A stretch of DNA of 64,000 nucleotides from Saccharospirillum sp043196875 (GCF_043196875.1 NZ_JBEBMX010000001.1:310001-374000); one strand, 5' to 3'; numbered from the stretch's first letter, positions 45,605-56,628 are shown. Program-made: numbers and translations. Notes: generated from the sequence alone by a model not told the origin.

Positions 45605-46426
45605 TCAGGCATAACCACCGGCGCGATAATCCGGGTATTGCCAGTGAAAACCGCTGTCCGCCAGGCGGTCCGAACGCAATTGTTTGCCACCACCGACCGG
45701 CGGCACCTCGGTTACCGGCGGCAATCCTTCCGATTCACGCAGGTAATTGAGCACCTCGAACAGCGGCGTCGGCTGGCGATCGCTGACCAGATAGCAGTCT
45801 TGCGGCTGCGCAACATCCAGGGCCAGATGCACCAGCGCCGCAGCGGCATCTTCGATATGAATGCGGTTGGTCCAGTGGTTGCGCGCCGGTGGCTGGCTGT
45901 CAGCCTTGCGCGCCTGGCGTCGCAACCAGTCGCGCCCCGGACCATAGATGCCACTGAGCCGCGCAACGATGGTCGGCACCGGCAAGTCCGCCAGCCGCTG
46001 TTCCATTTCCAGCAGCGTCTCACCGGCCCAGCCCGACGGTTCCGGCACGCTGTTTTCATCCAGAACCTCGCCATTATCGACGCCATACACCCGGCTCGAG
46101 CTGACCACCAGAACCCGCTGCGGCGGTTGCTGCCAGCTCTCCAGACTCTGCGCCAGGCGCTTGATCGGCTCGACATAGGCACGCTGGTATCCAGCCGGGG
46201 TGCGTTCACCGGCCGACAGCGCGACGATGACGCTAGCGGCCGAGACGTCCGGCCAGTCATTTTGCGCCAGATCGACAGAACGTTGTTCAAAGCCCAGTTC
46301 CGGCTCCGCAGCACGCCGGCGCAGACCGACTACCTGCTGGTCACGTTCGAGCAAACATCGGGCGACGCGGCGGTTCAGATCGCCCACACCGGCCAGAAGA
46401 TGGTGCGCTGTCATATCATTATCCAC
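45605..46426 (-). CDS. NAD-dependent epimerase/dehydratase-family protein
   Basis: This 273-residue extended-SDR-like protein has a Rossmann start (LLAGVGDLNRRVARCLLERD), VIVALSAGERTPAGYQRAYV after the second strand, SSSRVYGVDNGEVLDENSVP (Ser and Tyr of the active region), and RLSGIYGPGRDWLRR. It is most like YeeZ-type members. The Y-x-x-x-K catalytic pair is not typical, so an oxidoreductase reaction cannot be assumed. It is divergent from oxyR. Confidence 0.8.
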   Translation of the reverse strand: MDNDMTAHHLLAGVGDLNRRVARCLLERDQQVVGLRRRAAEPELGFEQRSVDLAQNDWPDVSAASVIVALSAGERTPAGYQRAYVEPIKRLAQSLESWQQPPQRVLVVSSSRVYGVDNGEVLDENSVPEPSGWAGETLLEMEQRLADLPVPTIVARLSGIYGPGRDWLRRQARKADSQPPARNHWTNRIHIEDAAAALVHLALDVAQPQDCYLVSDRQPTPLFEVLNYLRESEGLPPVTEVPPVGGGKQLRSDRLADSGFHWQYPDYRAGGYA

Positions 46427-46462
46427 TTGTATTAAAAACCGATTTTCGATAGCTTACGCCTT

Positions 46463-46480
46463 AATAGCCTGAGCGCTATT
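46463..46480. promoter_or_regulatory. Palindrome upstream of oxyR
   Basis: AATAGC and GCTATT stand 6 bases apart in the oxyR promoter region, 86 bases before its start, with further ATAG and CTAT words at 46449 and 46502. OxyR sites are made of ATAG...CTAT repeats, so this may be an autoregulatory site. The spacing is one base longer than the standard. Confidence 0.35.
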
Positions 46481-46565
46481 TAAACGGCATTCAAGCCTAT
46501 TCTATTCAATCCTGATTTCGTTAAACCCGCCGACCCCCGGCCGGCCCGCATCGGACAACCCTGCC

Positions 46566-47486
46566 ATGACTTTGACCGAACTGCGTTACATCGTTGCCCT
46601 GGCCCAGGAACGGCATTTTGGCAAAGCGGCCGAGCGCTGCTTTGTTGCGCAACCGACCTTAAGTGTCGCCATCAAAAAGCTCGAAGATCGCCTCGGCGTC
46701 GCCATCTTTGAACGCGGCAAGAGCGGCGTTCAGGTCACGCCCATCGGCCAGCGCATCGTCGAACAGGCGCAGCGCGTGCTCGAAGAAAGCCACAAGATTG
46801 AAGACCTGGCGCACGCCGGTAAAAACCAGCTGTCCAGCCCGCTGAAACTGGGTGTCATCTATACCGTTGGTCCTTACCTGCTGCCGCACATTATTCCGCA
46901 ACTGCGTCAACTGGCGCCGGATATGCCGCTGGAAATCGAAGAAAATTTCACCGGCACTTTACGGCAGCGACTGCGCGATGGTTTGCTCGACGCCATCATC
47001 ATCGCCCTGCCGTTCAAAGAACCGGATGTGCTGACCAAGCCGATGTTCGATGAAGACTTCGAAGTGCTGCTGCCGGCCGATCATCCGCTGACCAAAGAAA
47101 AAGCCATTCCAGCCGAGCGGCTGATCACCGAACCGCTGTTACTGCTCGGCGAAGGCCACTGCTTCCGCGACAATATTTTCACCGCCTGCCCGAACATCGC
47201 TTCGGCCTCGCGCGACCCCAAAGGCCACGTCCGCACCATGGCCGATGGCAGCTCGCTGGAAACGCTGCGGCACATGGTGGCATCCAATCTGGGGCTGACC
47301 ATTTTGCCGCAATCGGCCACCGGTTCAGCCTTGTACAACGACAAGCAGGTTGCGGTACGCCCCTTCGCTGGCAAAGCACCACGACGCACCATCGCTTTGG
47401 CCTGGCGCGCCAGCTTCCCGCGGCCGAAGGCGATCGATCTGCTGGAAACCTGCATCCGTCAGTGCAAGACACCTGAGGCCGCCTGA
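46566..47486 (+). CDS. oxyR: Hydrogen peroxide sensor OxyR
   Basis: This 306-residue LysR-family activator has the start MTLTELRYIVALAQERHFGK and a helix-turn-helix with PTLSVAIKKLEDRLGVAIFE. The redox cysteines are exactly at 199 (LGEGHCFRD) and 208 (FTACPN), the numbers of the E. coli protein. MVASNLGLTILPQSAT near residue 238 is also conserved. Peroxide joins these Cys and turns on catalase and peroxidase genes. It is followed after 19 bases by recG, as in Pseudomonas. Confidence 0.97.
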   Translation: MTLTELRYIVALAQERHFGKAAERCFVAQPTLSVAIKKLEDRLGVAIFERGKSGVQVTPIGQRIVEQAQRVLEESHKIEDLAHAGKNQLSSPLKLGVIYTVGPYLLPHIIPQLRQLAPDMPLEIEENFTGTLRQRLRDGLLDAIIIALPFKEPDVLTKPMFDEDFEVLLPADHPLTKEKAIPAERLITEPLLLLGEGHCFRDNIFTACPNIASASRDPKGHVRTMADGSSLETLRHMVASNLGLTILPQSATGSALYNDKQVAVRPFAGKAPRRTIALAWRASFPRPKAIDLLETCIRQCKTPEAA

Positions 47487-47505
47487 GCGCGGCCAGGCTC
47501 CCTCG

Positions 47506-49575
47506 ATGCAACTCGACCAACCCCTCGAAAAACTCAGCGGTATCGGCCCCAAACTGGCGGAAAAATGCCAGAACCTGGGGCTGAACAGCGTCGGCGATCT
47601 GCTGTTTCATCTGCCCTATAAATATCAGGATCGCACTCGCATCACGCCCATCGGCCGACTGCGTTTTGGCATGGCTGTGGTGATTGAAGGCGAGGTGCGC
47701 GGCACTCAGGTGGTGTTCGGCCGGCGCCGCTCGCTGATCTGCCGGATTCAGGATGGCACCGGCCTGCTCAGCCTGCGGCTGTTCCACTTCAGCAAAGCCC
47801 AGCAAAACCGCCTACGCGCCGGCACCCGCATTCGCTGCTACGGCGAAGTGCGCCAGGGTTCCACTGGCCTGGAGATGATGCACCCGGAATACGAGGTGCG
47901 CGATGAAGGCGACTTCCCGCCGCTCGATAACGCCCTGACGCCGCTCTACCCAAGCACCGATGGCCTCAACCAAAACCGCTTACGCGCGCTGGTCGGCCAG
48001 GCCATCGATGCGCTTAAACAACAGGGCGGCCTGCCCGAATGGCTGCCGCCGGACTGGCTGAGTCACTGGCAATTACCCTCGCTCACCGAGGCACTGCTGA
48101 CCTTGCATCACCCACAAGCCGACAGCGATACCGAAGCGTTGCTCTCCGGCCAGCACCCGGCGCAACAACGGCTGGCGCTGGAAGAGTTGCTGGCACACCA
48201 CCTCAGCCTGATGCAGATGCGCCAGCGCACTCAGGCCGAAGGCGCGACGCCACTGCCGCCCAGCCAGCAACTGGTCAGCGGCTTGCTGAAACAACTGCCG
48301 TTCACCTTGACCGGTGCCCAGCAACGCGTACTCGCCGACATTCAAACCGATCTGGCCAGCAACAAACCCATGCTGCGGCTGGTGCAGGGCGATGTTGGTT
48401 CGGGCAAAACGCTGGTGGCCGTGCTGGCTGCGCTGCAGGCGATCGAAGCCGGGCATCAGGCCGCCATGATGGCACCAACCGAACTGCTCGCCGAGCAGCA
48501 CTTTCGCACCCTCAGTGCCTGGCTCGAACCGCTCGGTCTGAGCTGCGGTTTGCTGACCGGTAAACTGGGCAAACGCCAGCGTGGCGAAGTGCTCGACGAT
48601 CTGGCCAGCGGTCGGGTGCAACTGGCAGTCGGTACCCACGCCTTGTTTCAGGAAGCGGTGCAGTATCAGCGGCTGGGCCTGGTGATCATCGACGAACAAC
48701 ATCGCTTTGGCGTGCATCAACGGCTGGCGCTGAAGGAAAAAGCGGTGCACGGCCTGCCGCATCAATTAACCATGACCGCCACGCCCATTCCGCGCACCCT
48801 GGCGATGACCGCTTACGCCGACCTCGATGTCTCCATCATCGACGAACTGCCGCCGGGCCGGACGCCGGTCACCACCACGGTGATCAGCCAGGAACGGCGC
48901 GATGCCGTAGTGCGTCGCGTCGATGCGGCCTGTGGCGACGGCCGTCAGGTGTACTGGGTGTGTACGCTGATCGAGGAGTCGGAAGAGCTGCAGGCCGAAG
49001 CCGCCGAAGCCACCGCCGACGCCTTGCAGCGTGCGCTGTCCAGCCGCCGCGTCGGCCTGTTGCATGGCCGTATGAAGCCGGCGGAAAAGAACCGCATCAT
49101 GCAGGCGTTTAAAGATCAGCAGCTGGATATTCTGGTCGCCACCACGGTGATCGAAGTCGGTGTCGATGTGCCCAATGCCTCGGTGATGATCATCGAAAAC
49201 CCGGAGCGCTTGGGCCTGGCGCAACTGCATCAGTTACGCGGCCGGGTCGGCCGCGGCACCGTCGACAGTCATTGTCTGCTGCTGTTCGGCTCGCCGTTGT
49301 CGGCCCAGGGTCAGCAACGCCTGGAAGTGATGCGTTCGACCAGCGACGGCTTTCGCATCGCCGAAGAAGACCTTAAACTGCGCGGCCCCGGCGAGGTGCT
49401 CGGCACCCGTCAGACCGGCGCGCTGGAATTTCGCGTTGCCGATCTGGAGCGCGACCGCCATTGGCTCGAGGTTATTCCTGAGCTTGCCAAACGCTTGACG
49501 GCAGAATACCCATCCCACGTCGAACCTTTGGTGCAGCGCTGGCTCTGGGGTGCCGACCGCTACGCCCAAGTGTGA
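47506..49575 (+). CDS. recG: ATP-dependent DNA helicase RecG
   Basis: This 689-residue helicase drives reversal of stalled forks and branch migration. The wedge domain is at the N-terminus (LEKLSGIGPKLAEKCQNLGL start). The helicase core has Walker A LVQGDVGSGKTLVAVLAALQ, DEQHRFGVHQR, TMTATPIPRTLAMT, and QLRGRVGRGTVDSHCLLLFG. The ATG at 47506 is the usual start; the frame open to 47350 runs inside oxyR. The order oxyR-recG-HDOD matches P. aeruginosa. Confidence 0.97.
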   Translation: MQLDQPLEKLSGIGPKLAEKCQNLGLNSVGDLLFHLPYKYQDRTRITPIGRLRFGMAVVIEGEVRGTQVVFGRRRSLICRIQDGTGLLSLRLFHFSKAQQNRLRAGTRIRCYGEVRQGSTGLEMMHPEYEVRDEGDFPPLDNALTPLYPSTDGLNQNRLRALVGQAIDALKQQGGLPEWLPPDWLSHWQLPSLTEALLTLHHPQADSDTEALLSGQHPAQQRLALEELLAHHLSLMQMRQRTQAEGATPLPPSQQLVSGLLKQLPFTLTGAQQRVLADIQTDLASNKPMLRLVQGDVGSGKTLVAVLAALQAIEAGHQAAMMAPTELLAEQHFRTLSAWLEPLGLSCGLLTGKLGKRQRGEVLDDLASGRVQLAVGTHALFQEAVQYQRLGLVIIDEQHRFGVHQRLALKEKAVHGLPHQLTMTATPIPRTLAMTAYADLDVSIIDELPPGRTPVTTTVISQERRDAVVRRVDAACGDGRQVYWVCTLIEESEELQAEAAEATADALQRALSSRRVGLLHGRMKPAEKNRIMQAFKDQQLDILVATTVIEVGVDVPNASVMIIENPERLGLAQLHQLRGRVGRGTVDSHCLLLFGSPLSAQGQQRLEVMRSTSDGFRIAEEDLKLRGPGEVLGTRQTGALEFRVADLERDRHWLEVIPELAKRLTAEYPSHVEPLVQRWLWGADRYAQV

Positions 49576-49692
49576 CCAAATCGGCTTTTTCAGCGCCGCA
49601 TCATTTTTTACTCAGCTTCAAGGTTGCGGAACCACCAAACGGCTACCATATTTGTGGGCTGTTGATCACGGATGACAAAAAGGAAGCATTCC

Positions 49693-51090
49693 ATGCAGAA
49701 AGTCATGGCAGAAGCACAGCTTGCCGACCTGCCCTTTCTGGTAAAACAACACCTTCGCAAACACGGTATTCAGCCTGAGACCGGACCAACTGGCGTCAAA
49801 GACATGCGCGCAGAAGTAACCCTTTTGAGAGATACCTTTGGCCTGGTCCAGGTATTTTTTCGCTCCGATACGTTACTGGATCTGGAAAAAATTCAGCGCC
49901 AGACCGGTCGCAAACTCGAACCGCTGGCCACCACTGATATCGATCGTATAAAAGCCAAGTTATCGGTGAGTACTCTACCGGCGTTCGATGATCTGGTGGA
50001 CGCCGAAACGCTGATCGATAAACGCCTGTTTAACGCCGAAAATTTTTTCGTGCACTCAGGCAACAGCGATAAATTGATTCGGGTCCGCAGCGGCGCTGAA
50101 CTGAAACACAAAGACAGCACCCGTATTTTTGATCTGTGCGTCGACCTGCCCGCTGCCTTGCCGGACACCGATGATCTGGGCGTGTTCGCGCACGATCAGG
50201 TGGAGATCGATCGCGCTGTCACCAGTTTCACCGCGCTGCGCATTCGCCAGCGATTGTCTGAAACGCTGGAAATTCCACCGCTGTCAGAAACCGCCCAGTC
50301 GATTATTCGCTTACGCGCCGACCCCGATGCCGACATCACCAAACTCAGCCGCATCGTCGAAAAAGACCCCAGCCTGGCAGCTCAGGTGGTCAGTTGGGCG
50401 AGTTCTTCCTATTACGCTGCGCCCGGCTCGATCAAGTCGGTGCAGGACGCCATCGTGCGGGTGCTCGGTTACGATCTGGTGATGAACCTGGCGCTCGGTC
50501 TGGCGCTGGGGAAAACGCTGGAAATGCCCGACGACCAGCCTGAAGGTTTTTCGTCTTATTGGACGCGGGCGGTGTTTGTAGCCGCCGCCTGTGGTTCGCT
50601 GCTGGCAAAAATCCCGCGCGAATTCCGGCCTGGCTTTGGTCTGGTTTACCTCACCGGCCTGCTGCACAACTTCGGTTACCTGATTCTGGCGCACGCCTTC
50701 CGGCCGCACTTTTCCGCCACCTGCCGGATGATGGAAAGCAACCGTCATCTGCCGCACCAGCATATTGAACAGCACCTGCTGGGCATCACCGGCGATCAGA
50801 TTGCCGCAGCCTTATTGCACTACTGGAAAATGCCCAATGAGGTGTGCCTGGGGATTCGTTATCAGATTGAGCCGCACTATCAGGGCGCACACGCCGATCA
50901 CGCCCAACTGGTCTATCTGGCCAACCATCTGCTGCAAAAACACGGTCTGTTACCCGGCGCCGCCCAGGAATTCGACCCGGCGGTCTACGACTACCTGCAC
51001 CTGACCCCCGAAGACGCCGAAGAGGCGATCCAGGAAATCCGCGAGGCGCGCGATCAGTTGGCGATTATTGTGCAGGGATTGGAAAGCTGA
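49693..51090 (+). CDS. HDOD-domain protein with N-terminal YbaK-like region
   Basis: This 465-residue protein has an N-terminal region (1-165) resembling YbaK/aminoacyl-tRNA deacylase folds, then an HDOD domain from about 190 (IPPLSETAQSIIRLRADPDA, then DPSLAAQVVSWASSSYYAAP and LGYDLVMNLALGLALGKTLE). HDOD proteins are signalling scaffolds without a clear enzyme activity. The ATG at 49693 has the best ribosome site (AAGGAAG 7 bases before); one at 49672 has none. P. aeruginosa has a similar gene (PA5346) next to recG. An 11-bp hairpin covers its stop codon. Confidence 0.85.
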   Translation: MQKVMAEAQLADLPFLVKQHLRKHGIQPETGPTGVKDMRAEVTLLRDTFGLVQVFFRSDTLLDLEKIQRQTGRKLEPLATTDIDRIKAKLSVSTLPAFDDLVDAETLIDKRLFNAENFFVHSGNSDKLIRVRSGAELKHKDSTRIFDLCVDLPAALPDTDDLGVFAHDQVEIDRAVTSFTALRIRQRLSETLEIPPLSETAQSIIRLRADPDADITKLSRIVEKDPSLAAQVVSWASSSYYAAPGSIKSVQDAIVRVLGYDLVMNLALGLALGKTLEMPDDQPEGFSSYWTRAVFVAAACGSLLAKIPREFRPGFGLVYLTGLLHNFGYLILAHAFRPHFSATCRMMESNRHLPHQHIEQHLLGITGDQIAAALLHYWKMPNEVCLGIRYQIEPHYQGAHADHAQLVYLANHLLQKHGLLPGAAQEFDPAVYDYLHLTPEDAEEAIQEIREARDQLAIIVQGLES

Positions 51091-51107
51091 GCCGATGGCT
51101 CAGCTTT
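51083..51107 (+). terminator. Terminator hairpin at the HDOD gene stop
   Basis: AAAGCTGAGCC and GGCTCAGCTTT form a perfect 11-bp stem around GAT; the stop codon is inside the left arm. The 3' arm ends in TTT but a G-run follows, so strength is uncertain. Confidence 0.6.
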
Positions 51108-51126
51108 GGGGAGACGCTTAACGGGA

Positions 51127-51172
51127 GACGGGAGACGCCAGTTAGGTTTTCCGCTAACAAGCGTCTCCCGTC
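51127..51172. repeat. Nested inverted repeat between HDOD and pepD genes
   Basis: A perfect 12-bp stem GACGGGAGACGC/GCGTCTCCCGTC encloses GTTAG...CTAAC, a second 5-bp stem (51141-51158). The left arm is preceded by a partial direct copy, GGGAGACGC at 51110-51118. It lies between the two convergent stop-codon hairpins and may help terminate in both directions. Confidence 0.55.
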
Positions 51173-51173
51173 A

Positions 51174-51195
51174 GGATCTGGCTTACGCCAGATCC
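51174..51195 (-). terminator. Terminator hairpin at the pepD stop
   Basis: GGATCTGGC and GCCAGATCC form a perfect 9-bp stem around TTAC; the pepD stop codon (at 51183) is in the loop. It mirrors the hairpin at the HDOD gene stop. Confidence 0.55.
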
Positions 51196-52646
51196 GCCAA
51201 CAATGCCTTCAACAACTCCCAGAACGGTTCCACCGTGGCGATCTCCAAACGCTCGACCGGGCTGTGGGCGCCGAGGATGGTCGGGCCGAAGGACACCATG
51301 TCCAATTCCGGTTTTTTACTCTTCAGAATGCCGCATTCCAGACCGGCGTGAATCGCCTTTAATTGCGGTTCGCGGTCCAGCTGTTTGGTTGCCAGAGCGC
51401 GGGTTCGCGCCACCAGATCACTGCCAAAATCCGGGTTCCAGCCGGGGTAATCCAGAATCACCTGCGGCACCATGCCGAAGGTTTCAAACAGCGCTTCCAG
51501 ATGTTGTTTCAGCGGCCGGGCTTCGTCGGCGTTGAAAAAGCGCAGGCTGGTTTGCACTTTGAATTCATCTTCACGCAGCGACACCGTGGCCAGGTTAACG
51601 CTTAAATCCACCAGATCAGCTGGCTGATTCAGGTTATAACGCTGGGCGCCGTGCGGCATGACGCTGATCAGGTTCAGCAAGGTGCGGGTATCGGCACTGG
51701 AGGCGACCAGAGGTTCATCGATTTCGACCGGTTCCAGGCTCCATTGCAGGCCATGATCGCTGGCCGGCAAAAAGCTCAGCCAGCGTTCGCGGGCGGCATC
51801 GGCCAGGCGTTGCCAGTCATCGAGTTGGTCGGTATTCAAAAACAGATCGGCCGAGGCTTCGCGGGCGATGACATTGTGCGCCACGCCGCCACGCATCCGG
51901 CTCAGTTGCCAGTCCAACTCAGCGGCGTCTTTAAGCAGTTCGGCCAGGAGTTTGTTGGCGTTGCCCAGTTGCTGATGAATCTGGATGCCGGAATGGCCTC
52001 CGGTCAGCCCTTTCAGGTGCAAGCGGTAACTGACCAGACCCGGACGCGGCCGTTTCATCATCACCTGCCGACCGGCGGCATAGCCATAACCACCGGCGCA
52101 GCCGATGTAGATTTCCGGCCATTCTTCGGTATCGAGGTTAATCAGGCGGGTGCCTTTCAGTAAGTCGGCATCCAGGCCAAGAGCACCGTGCAAGCCGGTT
52201 TCTTCTTCGGTGGTAAACAGCAGCTCCAGCGCCGGGTGCACGACGCTGGCATCGGTCATCACCGCCAAAGCGGCAGCTGCGCCGAGGCCGTTATCCGCGC
52301 CCAGCGTTGTACGATCGGCTTTCAGCCAGCCGTCTTCGACCTGCAGCGTCAGCGGATCGTTCTCGAAATCGTGTTCTTTGTCGCCGGTTTTCACCGTCAC
52401 CATATCGAGGTGATTTTGAATCACCACCGTCGGTGCGGCTTCGTGGCCCGGTGACGCGGGCACATAAACCACCAGATTGCCGGCAGCATCGCCGGCGTGC
52501 TCAAAACCGTGTTGTTCGGCCAGAGAGACAATATGCGCGCGAATCGCTTCTTCGCGGCCGGACGGACGGGGAATCTGGGTAATGGCGTAGAAATGACGCC
52601 AGAGGTGTTCAGGCTGAGTCGGATAATGCTCGGGAATCATGGTCAT
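51183..52646 (-). CDS. pepD: Aminoacyl-histidine dipeptidase PepD
   Basis: This 487-residue M20-family metallopeptidase splits Xaa-His and other dipeptides; the E. coli enzyme has 485 residues. The metal residues appear in VIQNHLDMVTVK near residue 80, LGADNGLGAAAALAVMTD near residue 117, TTEEETGLHGALGLD near residue 146 and LINLDTEEWPEIYIG. The ATG at 52646 matches the family start, and another ATG follows two codons later. An upstream open frame to 52769 is probably promoter DNA shared with the divergent ABC transporter gene. Confidence 0.95.
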   Translation of the reverse strand: MTMIPEHYPTQPEHLWRHFYAITQIPRPSGREEAIRAHIVSLAEQHGFEHAGDAAGNLVVYVPASPGHEAAPTVVIQNHLDMVTVKTGDKEHDFENDPLTLQVEDGWLKADRTTLGADNGLGAAAALAVMTDASVVHPALELLFTTEEETGLHGALGLDADLLKGTRLINLDTEEWPEIYIGCAGGYGYAAGRQVMMKRPRPGLVSYRLHLKGLTGGHSGIQIHQQLGNANKLLAELLKDAAELDWQLSRMRGGVAHNVIAREASADLFLNTDQLDDWQRLADAARERWLSFLPASDHGLQWSLEPVEIDEPLVASSADTRTLLNLISVMPHGAQRYNLNQPADLVDLSVNLATVSLREDEFKVQTSLRFFNADEARPLKQHLEALFETFGMVPQVILDYPGWNPDFGSDLVARTRALATKQLDREPQLKAIHAGLECGILKSKKPELDMVSFGPTILGAHSPVERLEIATVEPFWELLKALLADLA

Positions 52647-52846
52647 ACCGGTTGTTGAATTGGGATGAAACGCTGATGGCCCCGGCTTTCCCTGCCCGTG
52701 GCTGCAAAGGCTCCGTAGCTTACTCATCCGCGGCGGAAATGACCACTTTGGCAACGCAGCGAACCACAATAACGCGGATGCAAATCATTTTCGCTGTGTC
52801 ACAAAAAGAGTACACTGCGCCGCCTATTTTGACGGCCGACTCGTCC

Positions 52847-54514
52847 ATGCAGTTATTGGCAATCGTATTCCGACACTTCCGTCTGGCGTTCAGCGCCATC
52901 CTCTTGCTGAACCTGCTCAGCGCCGCTCTGGGCGTTGCCGTTATCGCCTTTATCAACACCCGCCTGATCGACCACCCCGAACCCAGCCTGTGGTTGCTGC
53001 CGCAATTTCTGCTGCTGATTCTGGTGCTGATGGCAGTGACTCTGGCGTCGCAATGGACGCTGACGCGCCTGGGTCATCACTTCGTTTACGACTTTCGCGG
53101 CCAGTTGGTTAAACGCATTCTCGATACCTCTGTGTTGCAACTCGACCGCCTCGGCAGCCCGAAACTCATCGCCAGCCTGTCGTCCGATATTCGCGCCATT
53201 ACGCTCGCTTTTGTGCGCCTGCCGGAACTGTTTCAGGGCGTGGTGCTGACGCTCGCCGCCTCGGCCTATCTGTTCTATCTGTCGCCACCGCTGCTGCTGG
53301 CCGCTGCCGCCTGGATAGCGCTGACCATCATCACCGGCAGTTGGCTGGTGGCGCGTGTTTATCGTCATCTGGAAGCGGTGCGGCACAGCGAAGACCGACT
53401 GTTTCAGGACTTCGAAACCCTGGTGCTCGGGCGCAAAGAATTACGCCTCAACCGGCATCGGGCGCACCGTCATTACAGCGATGATTACGACAACAACGCG
53501 CGCGACTACCGCGACCACGTCATCAGCGCCGACACCTTTCATCTGAGCGCGGTGAACTGGTCGAACATCATGATGCTCGCCGCCATCGGCTGGGTGTTCT
53601 TTCTCGCCAACAGCCTGGGTTGGGCCAACACCACCGTCGCTGCGACCTTCTCACTGACGCTGCTGTATCTGCGCACACCGCTGCTGCAAGCGGTCGGCGC
53701 CTTTCCGACCTTGCTCAGCGCTCAGGTTGCCTTTAACAAAATCGACAGCCTGACGCTGGCCGAATATCGCGAATCGTTCGACCTGGACGCCCGCTCAAAA
53801 ACCGATTGGCAGCGCATTGAATTCGACCAGGTGCGTTTCGACTATTCAGCCGACACGTCAGCCGAAAACAACAGCCGCAGTTTTACCGTCGGCCCACTGA
53901 ACCTGCATATCGAACGCGGCGAAACGCTTTTTATCATCGGCGGTAACGGCAGTGGTAAATCGACGCTGGCGATGCTGATCACCGGCCTCTACCAGCCCGC
54001 CGCTGGCACCATCCGGCTCGATGATGAGGTTATCGACGACAGCAACCGCGCGGCTTACCGACACCACTTTGCCTCGGTCTTTACCGACTTCCATCTGTTC
54101 CACCGCCTGACCGGCAAAGACGATGCCGCCGCCGATGAAGCGCAGGTCGAAGAATGGCTGCGCCGCCTGGAAATCGACCATAAAGTCACGCTTAACAACC
54201 ATCGCTTCGATCATCTGAAGCTGTCACAAGGCCAGAAAAAACGCCTGGCACTGATGCTGGCGCTGGCCGAACAACGCTCGGTGTTGCTGCTCGATGAATG
54301 GGCCGCCGACCAGGACCCGCAATTCCGTCGCACTTTTTATCGCGACATCCTGCCGCAGCTGAAACGTGAGGGCATTACCGTCATCGCCATCAGCCACGAC
54401 AATCAGTATTTCGACCAGGCCGACCGTCTGATTCGTATGCAGCACGGCCAGGCCGAAGAATTGACCGGCCGCCAACGCGACGATGCGCACCAGGATGTGA
54501 TTCGCGAGCTGTAA
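52847..54514 (+). CDS. Cyclic-peptide-type ABC exporter, PvdE/SyrD family
   Basis: This 555-residue half-transporter has about six membrane helices (1-310) fused to an ATPase. Walker A is FIIGGNGSGKSTLAMLI near residue 363. The signature is LKLSQGQKKRLALMLALAEQ, and Walker B LLLDEWAADQDPQFRRTFYR near residue 482 is the hallmark wording of the PvdE group. Known members export pyoverdine precursors or lipopeptides. No peptide synthetase lies nearby, so the substrate is unknown. The start MQLLAIVFRHFR is chosen because it begins the first helix; an earlier in-frame ATG at 52652 is in promoter DNA. Confidence 0.88.
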   Translation: MQLLAIVFRHFRLAFSAILLLNLLSAALGVAVIAFINTRLIDHPEPSLWLLPQFLLLILVLMAVTLASQWTLTRLGHHFVYDFRGQLVKRILDTSVLQLDRLGSPKLIASLSSDIRAITLAFVRLPELFQGVVLTLAASAYLFYLSPPLLLAAAAWIALTIITGSWLVARVYRHLEAVRHSEDRLFQDFETLVLGRKELRLNRHRAHRHYSDDYDNNARDYRDHVISADTFHLSAVNWSNIMMLAAIGWVFFLANSLGWANTTVAATFSLTLLYLRTPLLQAVGAFPTLLSAQVAFNKIDSLTLAEYRESFDLDARSKTDWQRIEFDQVRFDYSADTSAENNSRSFTVGPLNLHIERGETLFIIGGNGSGKSTLAMLITGLYQPAAGTIRLDDEVIDDSNRAAYRHHFASVFTDFHLFHRLTGKDDAAADEAQVEEWLRRLEIDHKVTLNNHRFDHLKLSQGQKKRLALMLALAEQRSVLLLDEWAADQDPQFRRTFYRDILPQLKREGITVIAISHDNQYFDQADRLIRMQHGQAEELTGRQRDDAHQDVIREL

Positions 54515-54554
54515 CGCCTGTAGTCACTGATTGACACCTCGCTGCACAAAAAAA

Positions 54555-54583
54555 CAGACAGCAGCGATGCGCTTCGCTATACT
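54555..54583 (+). promoter_or_regulatory. Candidate promoter of deaD
   Basis: CAGACA at 54555-54560 and TATACT at 54578-54583 have a 17-base spacer. Transcription from near 54590 would give a leader of about 170 bases. It holds a 7-bp hairpin TCCGGCC/GGCCGGA (54730-54745) directly before the GAGGA ribosome site. Confidence 0.5.
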
Positions 54584-54761
54584 CCGCGCCCCTTTGCCCC
54601 CGGCCCGACGAAACGTCACAGCGCCAGGGGTTGGTAAGGAGCCCGTTAGTCGATCCCGCTTCGGCGGTTGTGCCCGATACGTTTCCACCTTGTATCGCCC
54701 TCGAACACAGGCTCCTGTCGCAGTCTGTATCCGGCCGAGGCCGGACCTCGAGGAAAATAGC

Positions 54762-56585
<1,824 letters not shown>

Positions 56586-56595
56586 TAGCGCAGAC

Positions 56596-56628
56596 AAAAA
56601 AAGGGACGCTAAACAGCGTCCCTTTTTT
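56596..56628. terminator. Bidirectional intrinsic terminator after deaD
   Basis: GGGACGCT and AGCGTCCC form a perfect 8-bp stem with loop AAAC; a run of A precedes and a run of six T follows. It serves deaD on the plus strand and the trp operon on the minus strand. Confidence 0.92.

Noticed and set aside
54531..54536. Perfect TTGACA upstream of deaD as the -35 box
   Set aside because: No acceptable -10 box lies 16-18 bases later; the pair at 54555 and 54578 fits better.
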